Shown piece after piece: positions 17,406 through 26,074 of a stretch of DNA of 64,000 nucleotides (positions are counted from its first letter, which is position 1; each line of letters begins with the position of its first letter). The stretch is from assembly GCF_017874575.1 (NCBI RefSeq), contig NZ_JAGGLU010000001.1, forward strand, positions 310,001-374,000, read 5' to 3'. The stretch is from Lactobacillus colini. GTDB taxonomy: Bacteria; Bacillota; Bacilli; Lactobacillales; Lactobacillaceae. Both the position numbers and the translations under genes were made by a program. The notes below the pieces were generated by a model, which was not told where the DNA came from, searched no databases, and saw only the letters and a list, made by a program, of their open reading frames with translations.

Positions 17406-20336
17406 ATGAAAAAAATTACAATTACCAGCTTAACAGCCGTAGCTTTAACTACTGTCGCTTTAACAAGTGCCAACTCAGCTAATAATACAGTTAAAGCGGA
17501 CGTAGTAGATAATAATACTAGTGCAGCAGCTAAATCAGTTACACAAACTGCTCAAGAAGCAGTTGATTCAGCTAAACAAGATGTGGCTAATGCTCAAGCA
17601 AATGTTGACGCAGCCCAAGTAGCATTAGACAATGCCCAAGCTGACGCTCAAGCACCGCAAGCTGCCTATAATAAACAAGAAGAAAAAGTAGAAAAAGACA
17701 AAGATGATGTTGCTTCTAAACAGTCAGCTGTTAAAGCAGCAGAAGATAAGGTTAAAGCTGCTCAACAAGTAGCAAACGAAGCAGAAGATCCTGCTAATAT
17801 TAACAAGGCTAAACAAGCTGTTGAAGATAAAAAAGCTGACATTACTAATAAGCAGTCAGCTGTATCTCAAGCTCAAAAACAGCTCTCCTCTAAGCAACAA
17901 GCTGTTGATCAAGCTATGGCCAATGTTAAGTCAGCTCAAGATAATTTAGCAACTAAACAAGCAGCTAAATCTGCAGCTGATATTAAAGTTAAGAATGCTC
18001 AAGATGCCCTAAATGGTACTGGTATTAATGAAGCTAAACAAGCTATCAATACTTATCAGAATAATATTAATAACCTTAACAATGCTATTAAACAAAATGA
18101 GGATACTTTAGCACATAATAATGATGTACTAAAAGATAATCAAAATAAGGTAACTGACGTTAAAGAAAAAATTAATGCCGCTAATAAAGACCTGGCTAGT
18201 GCTAAAGAGAATGTTTCTTCACAACAAAAACAAGTTAATACTGCTAAAGAAGAATTGACAAAATTAATTCAAGAAATTGAAGCTAATAAGACTACTGGGA
18301 TTGCTGGTTTATTTAAATCTTTATCTCAAGATACTAGCTTAAGTGAAGCACAAAGAGCAAATGCTAAAGAAGCTTACGATATAGTAATGGGTACATACAA
18401 TCGACCTGATTGGTATGGACAAGTTGTAAATATTGGTGCTAAAGATGATGCCACTAATATAGATCTCGTTAAAGATACTTTAAAGTTTTATAGTCAAGTA
18501 AATGCAGCTCGTACAAGCCATGGTCGCGAGCCGTTGAACGTTTCCTTCATCGATGTTGCTACTGCGGTTTTAAATGCTGATTATCAAAAAATAGGTAATA
18601 TATCTCACTCGAAATGGAGTATGAGCGACGCTGAAAATATAGCCGGCGATCCAGATTACCCTGTAGACCAATGGATGAGTGAAGAAGCAACATGGAAGCA
18701 ATATGTAGCTGAACATCCTGATTGGAGTTATGGTTTAGATGACACCTATAGATTTTACAAGGAACACTCGAATGAATACTATTCAGTTGGGCATTTCTTA
18801 AATATTCAAGATCCAAAATTAGCTTCATTTGGGTTAGGTAGGTATGATGGAGATACTGTATATGATGCAACAAGCTCATATAGAGTTTCAGAATCAAGTA
18901 CAGTACCCGTTTCACAATATGTTGAATTAATTAATAACTATATTACAAATCTTGATCAACTAGATAAAGTAAATGCAGCTAAGCAGAGAGTAGCTAATGC
19001 TGAAAAAGCTTTGACAAATGCAAAGAATGGCCAGTCTCAAGTTGAAAATAATATTGCTATCTTACAAGCTAACTTAGCAGACCTTCAAAAAGGCGTAGAA
19101 GCTAGCCAACAAGCAATTGCAGCGACTCAAGATGCTATTAATAAGCAAAAAGAGGACTTATCTACCCAGCAAAAGAACCTAAATAATGCTCAAGAACGCT
19201 TAGCAAATCTCACCGCATCTAACGAGCAAAAAGCCGCTATCTTAAGTGATGCTTTAGCTAGTCAAAAGCAAGCTCAAAGTGAAGTTGAAGGAGCTCAAAA
19301 GCAATTAGATCAAGCTCAGGAAACACTTAAATCAGCACAAAGTTCTCAAACTAGTTTGGCTCAAGATATTGCTAATAAACAAGCTGCAGTTAAGCAAGCT
19401 CAAGGTGAACTGACAAATATTGTTGCTAAGAGGGATGCTCTTTTAAATGCAGCACAGAACTTGTCCAATGCTAAAAATACCCTAGCTAGCGCTCAAGCTA
19501 ACTTAGATCAAGCTCAAACAACATTAAAGTCTGACCAAGATATACTTGATAAACTTGCTCCAGCTAAAGAAAAAGCTGATAATAGCGTCGCTCAAGCACA
19601 AGCCAATTATGATGCAGCAGTAGCTAGCCTATCATCTGCTCAAGCTGCATTAACTAATGCTGAGAAAGAATTAGCTGCATCCCAGGCAGAACTAGTTATT
19701 CCAGATAAGCAATCTACATCTAAGGAATTTAAGCTAACCCATAATGCTTATATTTATGACAAAGACGGTAATGCAATTAAGTCTAATGGTAAGAATATCA
19801 CTCTAAAGAAGGGTGAAACTATTTCCGCTCAAAATAACGCCCAATTTGTAACTATTAATGGTAAAAAGTTCTACCAAATAGGAGAAAACCAATTCGTTAA
19901 AGTCGGAAATGTTAAAAAACAAACTGCTAAGTCTATTAAACTGACTCATAATGCTCTAGTTTATGAGAAGACTGGCAAACTAGTTAGAAATGGCTTATTA
20001 CCTAAATCAATTAAGCGTGGAAATACAATTAAAGTTTTAAATAAAGGTAAGATATATACTATCAAAGGCAAGACTTATTACAAGATCGGCACTAATGAAT
20101 ATGTCCGTGTTGCAAACACTCACCTTAAGACTAAAGCAGTTAAAGTTACTGCTTTAATTAAAGGAAAAGCTGGTCAAAAATTTGCTACTAATAATAGAAG
20201 TGGCAAAAGAAACGGTCACTATGTAGTTGCGGGCAAGAAGTATCATTTTAATGAAAAACTTGTAATTAATGGTAAACTTTACTACAAGATTACTTGGACA
20301 AATAATTGGGTTTCTGCAAGTAAGATTAATTTTTAA
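17406..20336 (+). CDS. Large surface protein: coiled coils, PgrA/CAP-like domain, SLAP repeats
   Basis: A 976-residue exported protein. ATG at 17406 follows CAGGAGGAAACA. A signal peptide (MKKITITSLTAVALTT, cleavage probably near VKA-D) is followed by a long Ala/Gln/Lys-rich heptad region (about 45-300), a globular domain (about 322-511) with VNAARTSHGREPLNVSF that resembles the SEC10/PgrA surface-exclusion domain with a CAP-like fold, a second coiled coil (about 515-760), and two to three SLAP-type repeats (about 770-976, KLTHNAYIYDKDG and KLTHNALVYEKTG) that bind the cell wall without covalent linkage. No LPXTG is present. Related proteins act in surface exclusion, aggregation or adhesion. 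Confidence 0.85.
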   Translation: MKKITITSLTAVALTTVALTSANSANNTVKADVVDNNTSAAAKSVTQTAQEAVDSAKQDVANAQANVDAAQVALDNAQADAQAPQAAYNKQEEKVEKDKDDVASKQSAVKAAEDKVKAAQQVANEAEDPANINKAKQAVEDKKADITNKQSAVSQAQKQLSSKQQAVDQAMANVKSAQDNLATKQAAKSAADIKVKNAQDALNGTGINEAKQAINTYQNNINNLNNAIKQNEDTLAHNNDVLKDNQNKVTDVKEKINAANKDLASAKENVSSQQKQVNTAKEELTKLIQEIEANKTTGIAGLFKSLSQDTSLSEAQRANAKEAYDIVMGTYNRPDWYGQVVNIGAKDDATNIDLVKDTLKFYSQVNAARTSHGREPLNVSFIDVATAVLNADYQKIGNISHSKWSMSDAENIAGDPDYPVDQWMSEEATWKQYVAEHPDWSYGLDDTYRFYKEHSNEYYSVGHFLNIQDPKLASFGLGRYDGDTVYDATSSYRVSESSTVPVSQYVELINNYITNLDQLDKVNAAKQRVANAEKALTNAKNGQSQVENNIAILQANLADLQKGVEASQQAIAATQDAINKQKEDLSTQQKNLNNAQERLANLTASNEQKAAILSDALASQKQAQSEVEGAQKQLDQAQETLKSAQSSQTSLAQDIANKQAAVKQAQGELTNIVAKRDALLNAAQNLSNAKNTLASAQANLDQAQTTLKSDQDILDKLAPAKEKADNSVAQAQANYDAAVASLSSAQAALTNAEKELAASQAELVIPDKQSTSKEFKLTHNAYIYDKDGNAIKSNGKNITLKKGETISAQNNAQFVTINGKKFYQIGENQFVKVGNVKKQTAKSIKLTHNALVYEKTGKLVRNGLLPKSIKRGNTIKVLNKGKIYTIKGKTYYKIGTNEYVRVANTHLKTKAVKVTALIKGKAGQKFATNNRSGKRNGHYVVAGKKYHFNEKLVINGKLYYKITWTNNWVSASKINF

Positions 20337-20347
20337 ACAACTAGTAG

Positions 20348-20377
20348 AAGAGAATGGCATAAGTCATTCTCTTTTAT
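20348..20377 (+). terminator. Terminator of surface protein gene
   Basis: Nine-base arms AAGAGAATG (20348-20356) and CATTCTCTT (20365-20373) followed by TTATTTT. Confidence 0.8.
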
Positions 20378-20468
20378 TTTGGGTAAAAATCCACAATACT
20401 TTTAATTTCTAAGCTATAATTAATTTATAGTATATTTTTTATTTTTATTTTTAGAAAAGAGAAGTTTT

Positions 20469-22523
20469 ATGGTTAATAATAAAAAATTGAAAAATCTATT
20501 GCATCAGCGTAATAAAGATAATTTAAAAAAATCACGAAGTGTTGAGAAAGTGGAGTTTAATGATGATGATATTGCAATTCCGTTTGCGACAGCTGAGGAA
20601 GTTAAGTCTAAAGGTATACGTCATGAATTAAATAGAGTAAGAAGATTTACTGCAAAGAATTTTTTGAATAAATATCGTTACAGCGCTACTGACCATCGAC
20701 TAATTAAGCCATATTATTATTTAAGACAATGGTTTAACTGGACTGGTGTTGTAGCAGATATTTCAATGCCTACTGGTAGTGATTCGACTAGAATAGACGG
20801 TAAAGTCTTAATAGATAAGTTTTGTTTTGAAAATGAAGTAACTGGTGAAAAAGAAATGCTGGATCACCATATTTGGTTAAACGTCAATAATATTCGTTAC
20901 TTGATGAATGGACCTAAGTTAACTTTAGGGATAGGGGATGTTATCCAAGCCACTAGTCGCGTCATGCAATATTCTGGTAAAGGCGGTTCAGTTGAGAAGT
21001 TTGGTTTAGGTTCAACAGTTATTCGTGCTGGTGGTATCTTAGTCTCTTATACTAAGAATATTAATTCCCCTAAATCACAAGTGATTACCAGTAACTACGA
21101 TCATGGTGATGATTGGGTGCTAAAGCTAGACAATAGCGGTATACCCGATATTACCTTACAAAATTACCGAGAAAATAAAGATATCCGTATCTTTGCCAAT
21201 AGAGAACATGGTCACGTCCTAGCAACTTATCAGCCAAGCCGCTATGTACATTATTTTGAACGTTTGCAAGATAGTAGTTCTAATACTCCAATTAAGGAAA
21301 TAGATGAGCCAGTCTTGTATACTGCAACTATTAACGACTTTAGGGTCTATGAGCAAGATGGTGAACTTGTTCCTAAGATTGTCTTGGAGTCAGTTACTAA
21401 TCCGATCGGGCGGATTGTCTGCGCTCGTAAGACACTTGACTTTAATGAAGCATTAATTAGTCTAGGCACTTTGAGAAAGGGCGACAAGATATCATTTAAG
21501 CTCAAGGGTGATATTAATAGTTTAAGAACTAATGAACTAACTAAGTTTAAGCTTTTAACCCCTCATCAGACTTACGATCTACCAAAAGAAACCCAATTAC
21601 TAAATGGTTGGATTATGAATTCATTCTTCTATACTCCAGCTAAAGACTATGATTTAATTGGTAAATATTTACATTGGCAACAAGTCATTTCTCGTGAAGA
21701 TGTTGATGTAACTGAAGATAACTTCGATGAATACTACGGATTAACTGCTAAGGAAATTTCTAAGAAGCTCGATTTAGATATAGAGGTAGTTAAGAATTAT
21801 CTACAAGTTAGCCTTCCTAATAATAGTGATATTCTGTATTCGTTTATTGATAACAATGATGAGCAACATCGTTATTATCGTCCAGAGGTGTTAGATCAAG
21901 TGGAGAAGCATTTTAAACACACTAGCCAAAAAGCCCAGAGTGCCCTTGAACGTGCTCAAGCTGCTAAGCATGCATATTCTCGTCAAGTTAAGGAAAAAGT
22001 GATTGCTATTCCTAGGGCTCAGGATACTAAGCCTGTTAGTGATAGAGAATTTGAACGTAACTTGCTTGCTAAAATGGAAGAACAGTCAGCTAAGTCTGAG
22101 GATAAAACTGACAAGGTTGCCCCTGTTCCTACTTCAGAGACTAAAGCGGAACATGAACATCAAGAAACACCAATTAAGAAAGAAATTACAAGTAGTCTCG
22201 CTCCAACTGAATCTCCTAAATCAGTCAGTGAGCCGGTTAAGCTAGAAGAAGATCAAGAAGCTACTCTAGATGAAACTAAATCACAAGTTGAAGTTAAGAC
22301 TGTCGAACCTATTCAAATTAAGACTAATGATAAGTTTATGGTTAAGTTTGTTTGTGAAACTGGGACTTATACTAGTGATCAATTTAGTAACTTCCAAGCT
22401 GTAGCTAAGTATCTTCAGCAATTAACAGAAGCTAATAAACTAAATAAATTCTTACTCGTTAAAAATGAATCAGGACAAGATAGTATGATTTCTGTTAAGC
22501 AAATTTTGGAAGTAAAAATATAA
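20469..22523 (+). CDS. Unrecognised 684-residue protein with OB-like and HTH-like segments
   Basis: I do not recognise a family. Residues about 90-185 and 280-365 each show the beta pattern of an OB fold (for example TGVVADISMP, then IWLNVNNIRYL and LGIGDVIQATSRV; and YTATINDFRVY, then LRKGDKISFKLKG). Residues about 424-447 (GLTAKEISKKLDLDIEVVKNYL) look like a helix-turn-helix. Residues about 520-620 are charged and probably disordered, and a small globular part ends the protein. There is no signal peptide or membrane segment, so it is cytoplasmic. It stands alone between two terminators. A nucleic-acid-binding role is a guess from these shapes. Confidence 0.6.
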   Translation: MVNNKKLKNLLHQRNKDNLKKSRSVEKVEFNDDDIAIPFATAEEVKSKGIRHELNRVRRFTAKNFLNKYRYSATDHRLIKPYYYLRQWFNWTGVVADISMPTGSDSTRIDGKVLIDKFCFENEVTGEKEMLDHHIWLNVNNIRYLMNGPKLTLGIGDVIQATSRVMQYSGKGGSVEKFGLGSTVIRAGGILVSYTKNINSPKSQVITSNYDHGDDWVLKLDNSGIPDITLQNYRENKDIRIFANREHGHVLATYQPSRYVHYFERLQDSSSNTPIKEIDEPVLYTATINDFRVYEQDGELVPKIVLESVTNPIGRIVCARKTLDFNEALISLGTLRKGDKISFKLKGDINSLRTNELTKFKLLTPHQTYDLPKETQLLNGWIMNSFFYTPAKDYDLIGKYLHWQQVISREDVDVTEDNFDEYYGLTAKEISKKLDLDIEVVKNYLQVSLPNNSDILYSFIDNNDEQHRYYRPEVLDQVEKHFKHTSQKAQSALERAQAAKHAYSRQVKEKVIAIPRAQDTKPVSDREFERNLLAKMEEQSAKSEDKTDKVAPVPTSETKAEHEHQETPIKKEITSSLAPTESPKSVSEPVKLEEDQEATLDETKSQVEVKTVEPIQIKTNDKFMVKFVCETGTYTSDQFSNFQAVAKYLQQLTEANKLNKFLLVKNESGQDSMISVKQILEVKI

Positions 22524-22541
22524 TTTAGAGATGAATATATA

Positions 22542-22575
22542 GTAGGTTAGTAACAGTGCTAATCTACTTTTTTAT
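22542..22575 (+). terminator. Terminator of the 684-residue gene
   Basis: Arms GTAGGTTAG (22542-22550) and CTAATCTAC (22559-22567), one G-U pair, followed by TTTTTT. Confidence 0.75.
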
Positions 22576-22585
22576 TTATAAGCGT

Positions 22586-22634
22586 TTCTTAAAGTACTAA
22601 AAAAGATTATACTTAGTAATTGAAAGCGATTACT
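22586..22634 (+). promoter_or_regulatory. galM promoter and downstream cre box
   Basis: TTCTTA (22586-22591), 16 bp and TATACT (22608-22613) form a probable promoter. TGAAAGCGATTACT (22621-22634) is a full match to the cre consensus lying just after the -10 box, where bound CcpA would act as a roadblock. Confidence 0.6.
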
Positions 22635-22658
22635 GAAAAGAAATGGTGAATATAATAA

Positions 22659-23648
22659 ATGAAAACTAGTTTTATAAAATACGGACAAAAAGATGGTAAA
22701 GATTTATGCGAGATTACCTTGAAAAATAATAAAGGGATGGAGGTAAAAGTTCTAAACTATGGTGCTACATTAGAAAAAGTTATTTTTAAGGGTGAAAACA
22801 TGATTCTGTCATTGCCACACCCTAGTGATTATTCTAAGGAGCGTAATTTCCTAGGTGGGACTGTTGGCAGAATTTGTGGGCGAATTAAATCTGGTCAGTG
22901 GAAGCATGGTGATGCTACTGTACAATTACCTAAAAATGACGGCGAAAACCATATTCACGGTGGCATTGGAACTGATATGCGTGTTTGGGACTTTAGATTA
23001 GATAAAAGAAAAGATACTGCTAAAGTAGTGCTGACTCTACTTGATCCAGATGGTAATAATGGCTTTCCAGGAAATATGAAATTAACTGCTAGTTATGAAT
23101 TAGATAATGACAATAGTCTCCTTTATAAATTAGAAGCAGTTAGTGATCAGATGACTATTTTTAATCCTGCAAATCATACCTACTTTACCCTAGGAGAAAA
23201 GAGTGCTAGAGATGTTTGGATGAATATTAGTGCAGACTATTTCTTACCAGTAAGTAGAGATGGATTACCAATTGCAGGAATGGAAAGTTTAAAAGGAACT
23301 GCTTTTGATTTTACGCAAGGTAAAAGGATATCAGAGGCCTTAGATTCTAATGATGATCAGATAAAGCTTCGCAACGGTCTTGATCATCCTTTTATTCTAG
23401 GATGTAATCGTCCAGCAGCTACTTTAACCACTAGAAAATATCAAATGACTATGTCTACTAACGCTCCTGCAATCGTGGTTTATACTGGCAATCACTTTAA
23501 TAATACAGGGGTAGCAAGTAATATCGGTCAGTACGATGGGGTGACATTAGAAGCACAATGTCCACCAACAAGTGGTAGTGACTTAAGCGAAATTACCTTA
23601 TTGCCTAATGAAAAATTTAACCGTTGGGCTTGGTGGTATTTTGAATAA
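22659..23648 (+). CDS. galM: Aldose 1-epimerase
   Basis: A 329-residue GalM-type mutarotase that interconverts alpha and beta anomers of aldoses. Family motifs include NYGATLEKVIF, FLGGTVGRICGRI, NHIHGGIG, the active-site histidine region NPANHTYFTLG and the C-terminal TLEAQCPP, which carries the catalytic Glu. The start is ATG with a GGTGA ribosome binding site nine bases away, the same type as rhaB. It stands as a single gene with its own cre-controlled promoter and terminator. It may serve several sugars. Confidence 0.93.
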   Translation: MKTSFIKYGQKDGKDLCEITLKNNKGMEVKVLNYGATLEKVIFKGENMILSLPHPSDYSKERNFLGGTVGRICGRIKSGQWKHGDATVQLPKNDGENHIHGGIGTDMRVWDFRLDKRKDTAKVVLTLLDPDGNNGFPGNMKLTASYELDNDNSLLYKLEAVSDQMTIFNPANHTYFTLGEKSARDVWMNISADYFLPVSRDGLPIAGMESLKGTAFDFTQGKRISEALDSNDDQIKLRNGLDHPFILGCNRPAATLTTRKYQMTMSTNAPAIVVYTGNHFNNTGVASNIGQYDGVTLEAQCPPTSGSDLSEITLLPNEKFNRWAWWYFE

Positions 23649-23653
23649 TCAAT

Positions 23654-23684
23654 AAAAGCATTTGTGTGGCAAGGATGCTTTTTG
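23654..23684 (+). terminator. galM terminator
   Basis: Eight-base arms AAAAGCAT (23654-23661) and ATGCTTTT (23675-23682) running into a T run. Confidence 0.65.
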
Positions 23685-23717
23685 GATATTTAAAAATAGA
23701 TTCTAAGGAGATTAATA

Positions 23718-25163
23718 ATGTTACCTAAACAAGAAAACTATGATGTTGTTATTATTGGATCCGGCTTATCAGGACAAGCCGCAGCTGCTGAAGCTATTGA
23801 CCATAATTTAAAAACTTTAGTAATTGAACAAGGACGCACTACTGGAGGTAGTGGCAATTATGTTGAGGGTGTATTTGCAGTCGAAAGTAAAATGCAAAAA
23901 GAACAAGGAATTACTTTGACTAAAAAGCAAATTCTGCATGATGAGCTAGAATTTTCACATTATGAGGCAGATACTAGGATCTGGAAGGATTATATTGATC
24001 AATCTGCTGAAAATATTGATTGGTTAAAAGAACATGATGTTAAATTTACAAAAGTTGCCACCTTAGGATCTGGACTTGATACCTGGCACATGTTTGATGG
24101 ATTAGGCAATAAAGCTATTCATGAAGGGATGCAACCATATTCAGAAAGCAGAGGGGCAGAATTCGTTACTTCTGTTCAAGCTATTAAGCTATCACTTGAT
24201 GAAGATAAGGAGATTAATGCTTTAGTAGTTAAAGACTATGAATCTGGTGATGAGAAGGCGATTTATACTAAGAATGTTATTTTAGCTAGTGGGGGTTATT
24301 TGAATAATAAATCAATGCTAGTTCACAGCTCTAATAACAATGCTGAACGCATTATCCCTATGAATTCAGGCAAGAGTAATGGCAGTGGCCTAAAATTAGC
24401 ATGGGATATTGGTGCTAAAAAGTTTGGGATGGGGATGGCTATGATGTTTGGTGGTCAGATTAAAGAGGATACTGTCCCGTCATATAAATTTTGGAAGACA
24501 GATATTGGGATCGCTACCTGTGAAATGGCACCGCTTTGGGTTAATGAAGTTGGTGATCGTTTTGTTGATGAAAGTGTATTTAGAATTTGGTCTTACGCAG
24601 GTAATGCCTTAATTAAACAAGAAAGAACCTACGCTATTTTGGATCAAGCTACAATTGATCATTTTGCAGAAAAAGAATTACCTAGAAGCTTAAAGCCACT
24701 ATCTGATCGAACCAAATTAACTAATTTGAAAGAAATGATCAAGAACGCTGAAGATAAAAAATTGGGATTCCTAACTGAAGCTGATACAATTCAAGAACTA
24801 GCTAAAAAGCTAAACTTGCCTAATTTAGTAGATACTATTAATAACTACAATAAGCTAGTTGATAATAAAGAAGATATTGAATTTGGTAAAGATAGTAAAT
24901 ACCTCTTTTCGTTAAAGCAAGGCCCATATTATGCCTTTGAGTTAGGGATAGGTGCTTATTGTACAATGGGTGGCTTACGAATTAATCGTAAGAACGAGGT
25001 TTTAGACAATAATGGCAGAAAGATTGGCGGACTATATGCAGTAGGGAGTGATGCTTCAGCTGTTTTAGTTGGTGACACTTATGGTGTAAATGTTCCTGGT
25101 TCTGAAGCTGGGTATTGCATTTATTCAGGTAGAGTTGCCGCTCAAGAGATTGCTAAAAAGTAA
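23718..25163 (+). CDS. FAD-dependent fumarate-reductase-type flavoprotein
   Basis: A 481-residue FAD_binding_2 protein. VVIIGSGLSGQAAAAEA is the dinucleotide-binding motif at the N-terminus, the GGSGNYVEG region follows, and the C-terminus has TMGGLRIN and GDTYGVNVPGSEAG, the FAD-binding end of this family. The family includes fumarate, urocanate and hydroxycinnamate reductases. There is no N-terminal FMN-binding domain and no signal peptide, so it must take electrons from a separate donor; the FMN reductase at 26075 is one candidate. The true substrate is not readable. AAGGAG lies before the ATG. Confidence 0.85.
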   Translation: MLPKQENYDVVIIGSGLSGQAAAAEAIDHNLKTLVIEQGRTTGGSGNYVEGVFAVESKMQKEQGITLTKKQILHDELEFSHYEADTRIWKDYIDQSAENIDWLKEHDVKFTKVATLGSGLDTWHMFDGLGNKAIHEGMQPYSESRGAEFVTSVQAIKLSLDEDKEINALVVKDYESGDEKAIYTKNVILASGGYLNNKSMLVHSSNNNAERIIPMNSGKSNGSGLKLAWDIGAKKFGMGMAMMFGGQIKEDTVPSYKFWKTDIGIATCEMAPLWVNEVGDRFVDESVFRIWSYAGNALIKQERTYAILDQATIDHFAEKELPRSLKPLSDRTKLTNLKEMIKNAEDKKLGFLTEADTIQELAKKLNLPNLVDTINNYNKLVDNKEDIEFGKDSKYLFSLKQGPYYAFELGIGAYCTMGGLRINRKNEVLDNNGRKIGGLYAVGSDASAVLVGDTYGVNVPGSEAGYCIYSGRVAAQEIAKK

Positions 25164-25266
25164 ACAAGATTTTTGAATTTACCTAACTTTTGTCCTAATC
25201 TAAAAATTAAAAGCAATATTAGTTGAAAAGCAAGGTCGATTATTTATGGTAAAGTATTATCGCGCA

Positions 25267-25347
25267 AACTAGTGATATAAAGAATGTTAAGGAGCTTTAT
25301 CATAGATAGACCTACTCATAGACCGACTTTAAAAAGTTCGGTCTTTT
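25267..25347 (+). ncRNA. Candidate short RNA ending at an intrinsic terminator
   Basis: A TATTAT box (25255-25260) lies about 60 bases before a terminator hairpin (AGACCGA at 25320-25326 with TCGGTCT at 25338-25344, then T6). The stretch between holds a possible stem (GATATAAAG with CTTTATC) and two ATAGACC direct repeats, but no open reading frame. It could be a small RNA or the tail of the flavoprotein transcript. No known riboswitch or T-box signature was recognised. Confidence 0.35.
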
Positions 25348-25350
25348 TTA
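25320..25350 (+). terminator. Intrinsic terminator before the MarR promoter
   Basis: Stem AGACCGA (25320-25326) / TCGGTCT (25338-25344), extended by TTT-AAA pairs, then TTTTTTA. The promoter for marR starts immediately after it. Confidence 0.8.
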
Positions 25351-25405
25351 TTGACATAATATACAGCCACCTGTATATTATATATAACAGGTACCTGTTA
25401 TATAT
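25351..25405 (+). promoter_or_regulatory. marR promoter with two palindromic operators
   Basis: TTGACA (25351-25356), 17 bp, TATATT (25374-25379) is a near-consensus promoter. Operator 1 has arms AATATACAG (25358-25366) and CTGTATATT (25371-25379) and covers spacer and -10. Operator 2 (25380-25405) is a perfect 26-bp palindrome centred on GGTACC with arms ATATATAACAGGT and its complement. Both share the half-site ACAG...CTGT. MarR dimers bound here would block transcription, so self-repression is likely. Confidence 0.75.
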
Positions 25406-25442
25406 TGATAGAATTTAAAGTAATGAAATAGGAGTACTTAAA

Positions 25443-26051
25443 ATGGTTAGCAACGAAAGAAAAGAAGTATTCGACAATTTCTTAATGCTTGGCGGGCTAT
25501 TTCATAAATATCATTTACAACTAATCAAAGAAAAAGGTCCTGGGAGCTCAATGCAGGGACAAGGTAGAATTCTGGCACTTTTAAAAATCAAATCAGAATT
25601 ACCCACTAGTGACATCGCCTACATTTTAGGAATTCGTCAACAATCACTTAATGAACAAATCAAACGCTTAGAAGCCCAAGAATTGGTTGAACGTCATCCA
25701 TCTGAGAAAGATAAGCGCGTGATGCTCGTCTCACTTACTGAAAAGGGCAAGAATGTGAGAGATGATAAGGGAGCATTCGATGATATCTTGACAGAGTTTT
25801 CTGACCAAGAACTTGAGCAATTTAATGGCTATCTTTCCAAGCTCATTGATGCGTTAGTACAAAAGGTTCACGATGAAGGATGTCCATCTGAAGATGCACG
25901 TCTTGCTAGAATGCGTGAAAGCTTAAGTGAAGATGAATTTAAACAGTTAATGATGATGCGACGTCGTTTCTATGGCCCTGAACCTATGGGATTAGGTCGT
26001 AGACCAATGGGAAATCGCCCACATCGCAGACCTTTTAAGAAAGAAAAGTAA
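25443..26051 (+). CDS. MarR-family regulator with basic C-terminal tail
   Basis: A 202-residue winged-helix regulator. The recognition region SDIAYILGIRQQSLNEQIKRLEAQ and the wing SEKDKRVMLVSLTEKG are typical of MarR. The last ~25 residues (RRPMGNRPHRRPFKKEK) are very basic and unusual for the family; they may add DNA affinity. The promoter carries two palindromic operators. It is followed after 23 bp by an NADPH-dependent FMN reductase that it probably controls, in answer to phenolic, oxidising or quinone-type compounds. Confidence 0.88.
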   Translation: MVSNERKEVFDNFLMLGGLFHKYHLQLIKEKGPGSSMQGQGRILALLKIKSELPTSDIAYILGIRQQSLNEQIKRLEAQELVERHPSEKDKRVMLVSLTEKGKNVRDDKGAFDDILTEFSDQELEQFNGYLSKLIDALVQKVHDEGCPSEDARLARMRESLSEDEFKQLMMMRRRFYGPEPMGLGRRPMGNRPHRRPFKKEK

Positions 26052-26074
26052 ATATTATTTTGGAGAAGAATTTT

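Noticed and set aside
18559-18915. 118-residue antisense frame in the surface protein gene
   Set aside because: It is on the opposite strand of the well-supported PgrA-like domain and has no domain or ribosome binding site of its own.
17500-19700. Repetitive look of the surface protein gene as tandem DNA repeats
   Set aside because: The repetition is in heptad-like protein sequence (Ala/Gln/Lys) with varied codons, not in exact DNA repeats.
25267-25347. T-box or known riboswitch leader
   Set aside because: No T-box GGGTGG motif, no specifier-like stem and no match by eye to known aptamers.
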